From NCBI GenBank assembly GCA_023412765.1, contig JAEZBX010000036.1, positions 22,151 through 86,150 of the forward strand: DNA of 64,000 nucleotides, given 5' to 3'. The DNA is from Bacteroidota bacterium. Lineage in GTDB: Bacteria > Bacteroidota > Bacteroidia > Cytophagales > Cyclobacteriaceae. How positions within the stretch are numbered: the stretch's first letter is position 1; each line of letters starts with the position of its first letter. A program made the translations under genes and the position numbers. The notes beneath the pieces are model-generated. The model was not told where the DNA came from. It saw only the letters and a program-made list of their open reading frames with translations, and did no database searches. This document shows positions 63,418 through 64,000 of the stretch, in pieces.

Positions 63418-64000
63418 ATGGATAATTTATCAAAGGATTGGCTAACTCAAGGTTTAATCGATTTCGAATATAAGAAGTACGTGCTGATGGCATATCTTCA
63501 GAAGGTTAAGTCGTCGTTCGACAGGGTGGAGTTATACCCATTTATGGCTGACCTTGTCTTTCACTACCGAAACCTGCTTACCCTAAAGGAAAACAAGTCG
63601 CTCATACGCGAGTCTTTTCCTAAAGAACTTTCATTGGAGGATTTCAAAAAACTGGAGCTTAGTTACCGCCAGATGATCGAAGACGATGGTGTAATGAGCG
63701 AATTGGAATCTATCATCGAATTCGCCCTTCCTCAAATCAAAGGATCCCTGCAGGAAGGCTCAGTAATATACGAGTTCGTGGAATCAAAGTGTGAGATTTC
63801 TCCGGTAGGTGTTACTCCCCTGTACGCCAAGGAGGGTTATCTGTTTGTAACACAACCGCCCGAAAAAGAAACCAATATTTACCGATACCAGGTCAGCATT
63901 TTCGAGACCAGCCAGGAGCAGCTAAGGAGCTTGAACACAGAATTCATAGAGAGGGTGGAAAAGAGCCCTGTAAACACCTATGAAAACATTAAACTGGAGC
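63418..64000 (+). CDS. Unidentified protein, 3' end outside window
   Basis: A frame opens at ATG 63418 and stays open to the window end, so at least 194 residues are coded: MDNLSKDWLTQGLIDFEYKK and onward, with no signal peptide or membrane segment. It is Glu/Lys-rich and helical in the first 100 residues, then has more strand-like sequence (SVIYEFVESKCEISPVGV). No family recognised. It is divergent from groES. Confidence 0.75.
   Translation, partial: MDNLSKDWLTQGLIDFEYKKYVLMAYLQKVKSSFDRVELYPFMADLVFHYRNLLTLKENKSLIRESFPKELSLEDFKKLELSYRQMIEDDGVMSELESIIEFALPQIKGSLQEGSVIYEFVESKCEISPVGVTPLYAKEGYLFVTQPPEKETNIYRYQVSIFETSQEQLRSLNTEFIERVEKSPVNTYENIKLE

Overview
The window looks like chromosomal DNA of a Bacteroidota bacterium, most likely order Cytophagales. 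The evidence is two sequence-perfect or near-perfect Bacteroidetes promoters (TTG or TTTG, 19 bases, TAnnTTTG), weak or absent Shine-Dalgarno sequences, a TonB-dependent receptor with an N-terminal carboxypeptidase-regulatory domain, paired LytTR signalling genes, a eukaryotic-type (GSII) glutamine synthetase, a type B L31 ribosomal protein, a GlmU-like protein and a Wzi-like outer-membrane protein. I see no transposase, integrase, phage gene, rRNA, tRNA or CRISPR array.

Layout: 1-3.2 kb holds the end of a saccharopine-dehydrogenase-like gene, an amino-acid permease and a DnaQ-like exonuclease, followed by a 124-bp tandem repeat array and an S1/P1 nuclease. 4.9-9.0 kb is a compact four-gene amidoligase cluster: C39-like peptidase, RLAN/RimK ATP-grasp, GCS2 ligase and N-formylglutamate-amidohydrolase-like protein. 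9-19 kb has an ECF sigma factor with a membrane partner, a GH51 arabinofuranosidase, hemA, a ComEA-like HhH protein, a 1339-residue SF1 helicase and a SET-domain protein. 19-27 kb is nitrogen-centred: ammonium transporter, porin and GSII glutamine synthetase on one strand, then asparagine synthetase divergent from a second GCS2 ligase. 28-36 kb holds sufS-sufE, an NlpC/P60 lipoprotein, a glycosylasparaginase-like enzyme, cutC and a TonB receptor with an extra C-terminal domain. 36-47 kb holds a LytTR two-component pair, a sugar-type methyltransferase, an SDR, yifB, an MsbA-like ABC exporter and the Wzi-like protein. 47-53 kb is a forward operon of rpmE2 (own promoter and terminator), GlmU-like, TolB-like, holB, hemC, cyclophilin and RmlD-like genes. 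53-61 kb has a second permease, an M15 peptidase and adjacent POT and OPT transporters. 61-64 kb holds groES-groEL and the start of an unidentified gene.

The strongest unexplained signals are non-coding. Upstream of the ammonium transporter, AGGGTAA occurs three times at an exact 52-bp period, and the proximal copy is one arm of a 52-bp doubly nested palindrome. Intergenic gaps across the window carry several families of quasi-periodic microrepeats (TATAAGG, GGGAATAAGG, TTTAGGTG, CCTTAAAC, GTTATCCGTTA) that recur in both orientations and are absent from genes. A 394-bp gene-free segment at 54.7-55.1 kb has near-perfect terminal inverted repeats and an internal long hairpin. All functional assignments come from reading motifs by eye; no database search was run.
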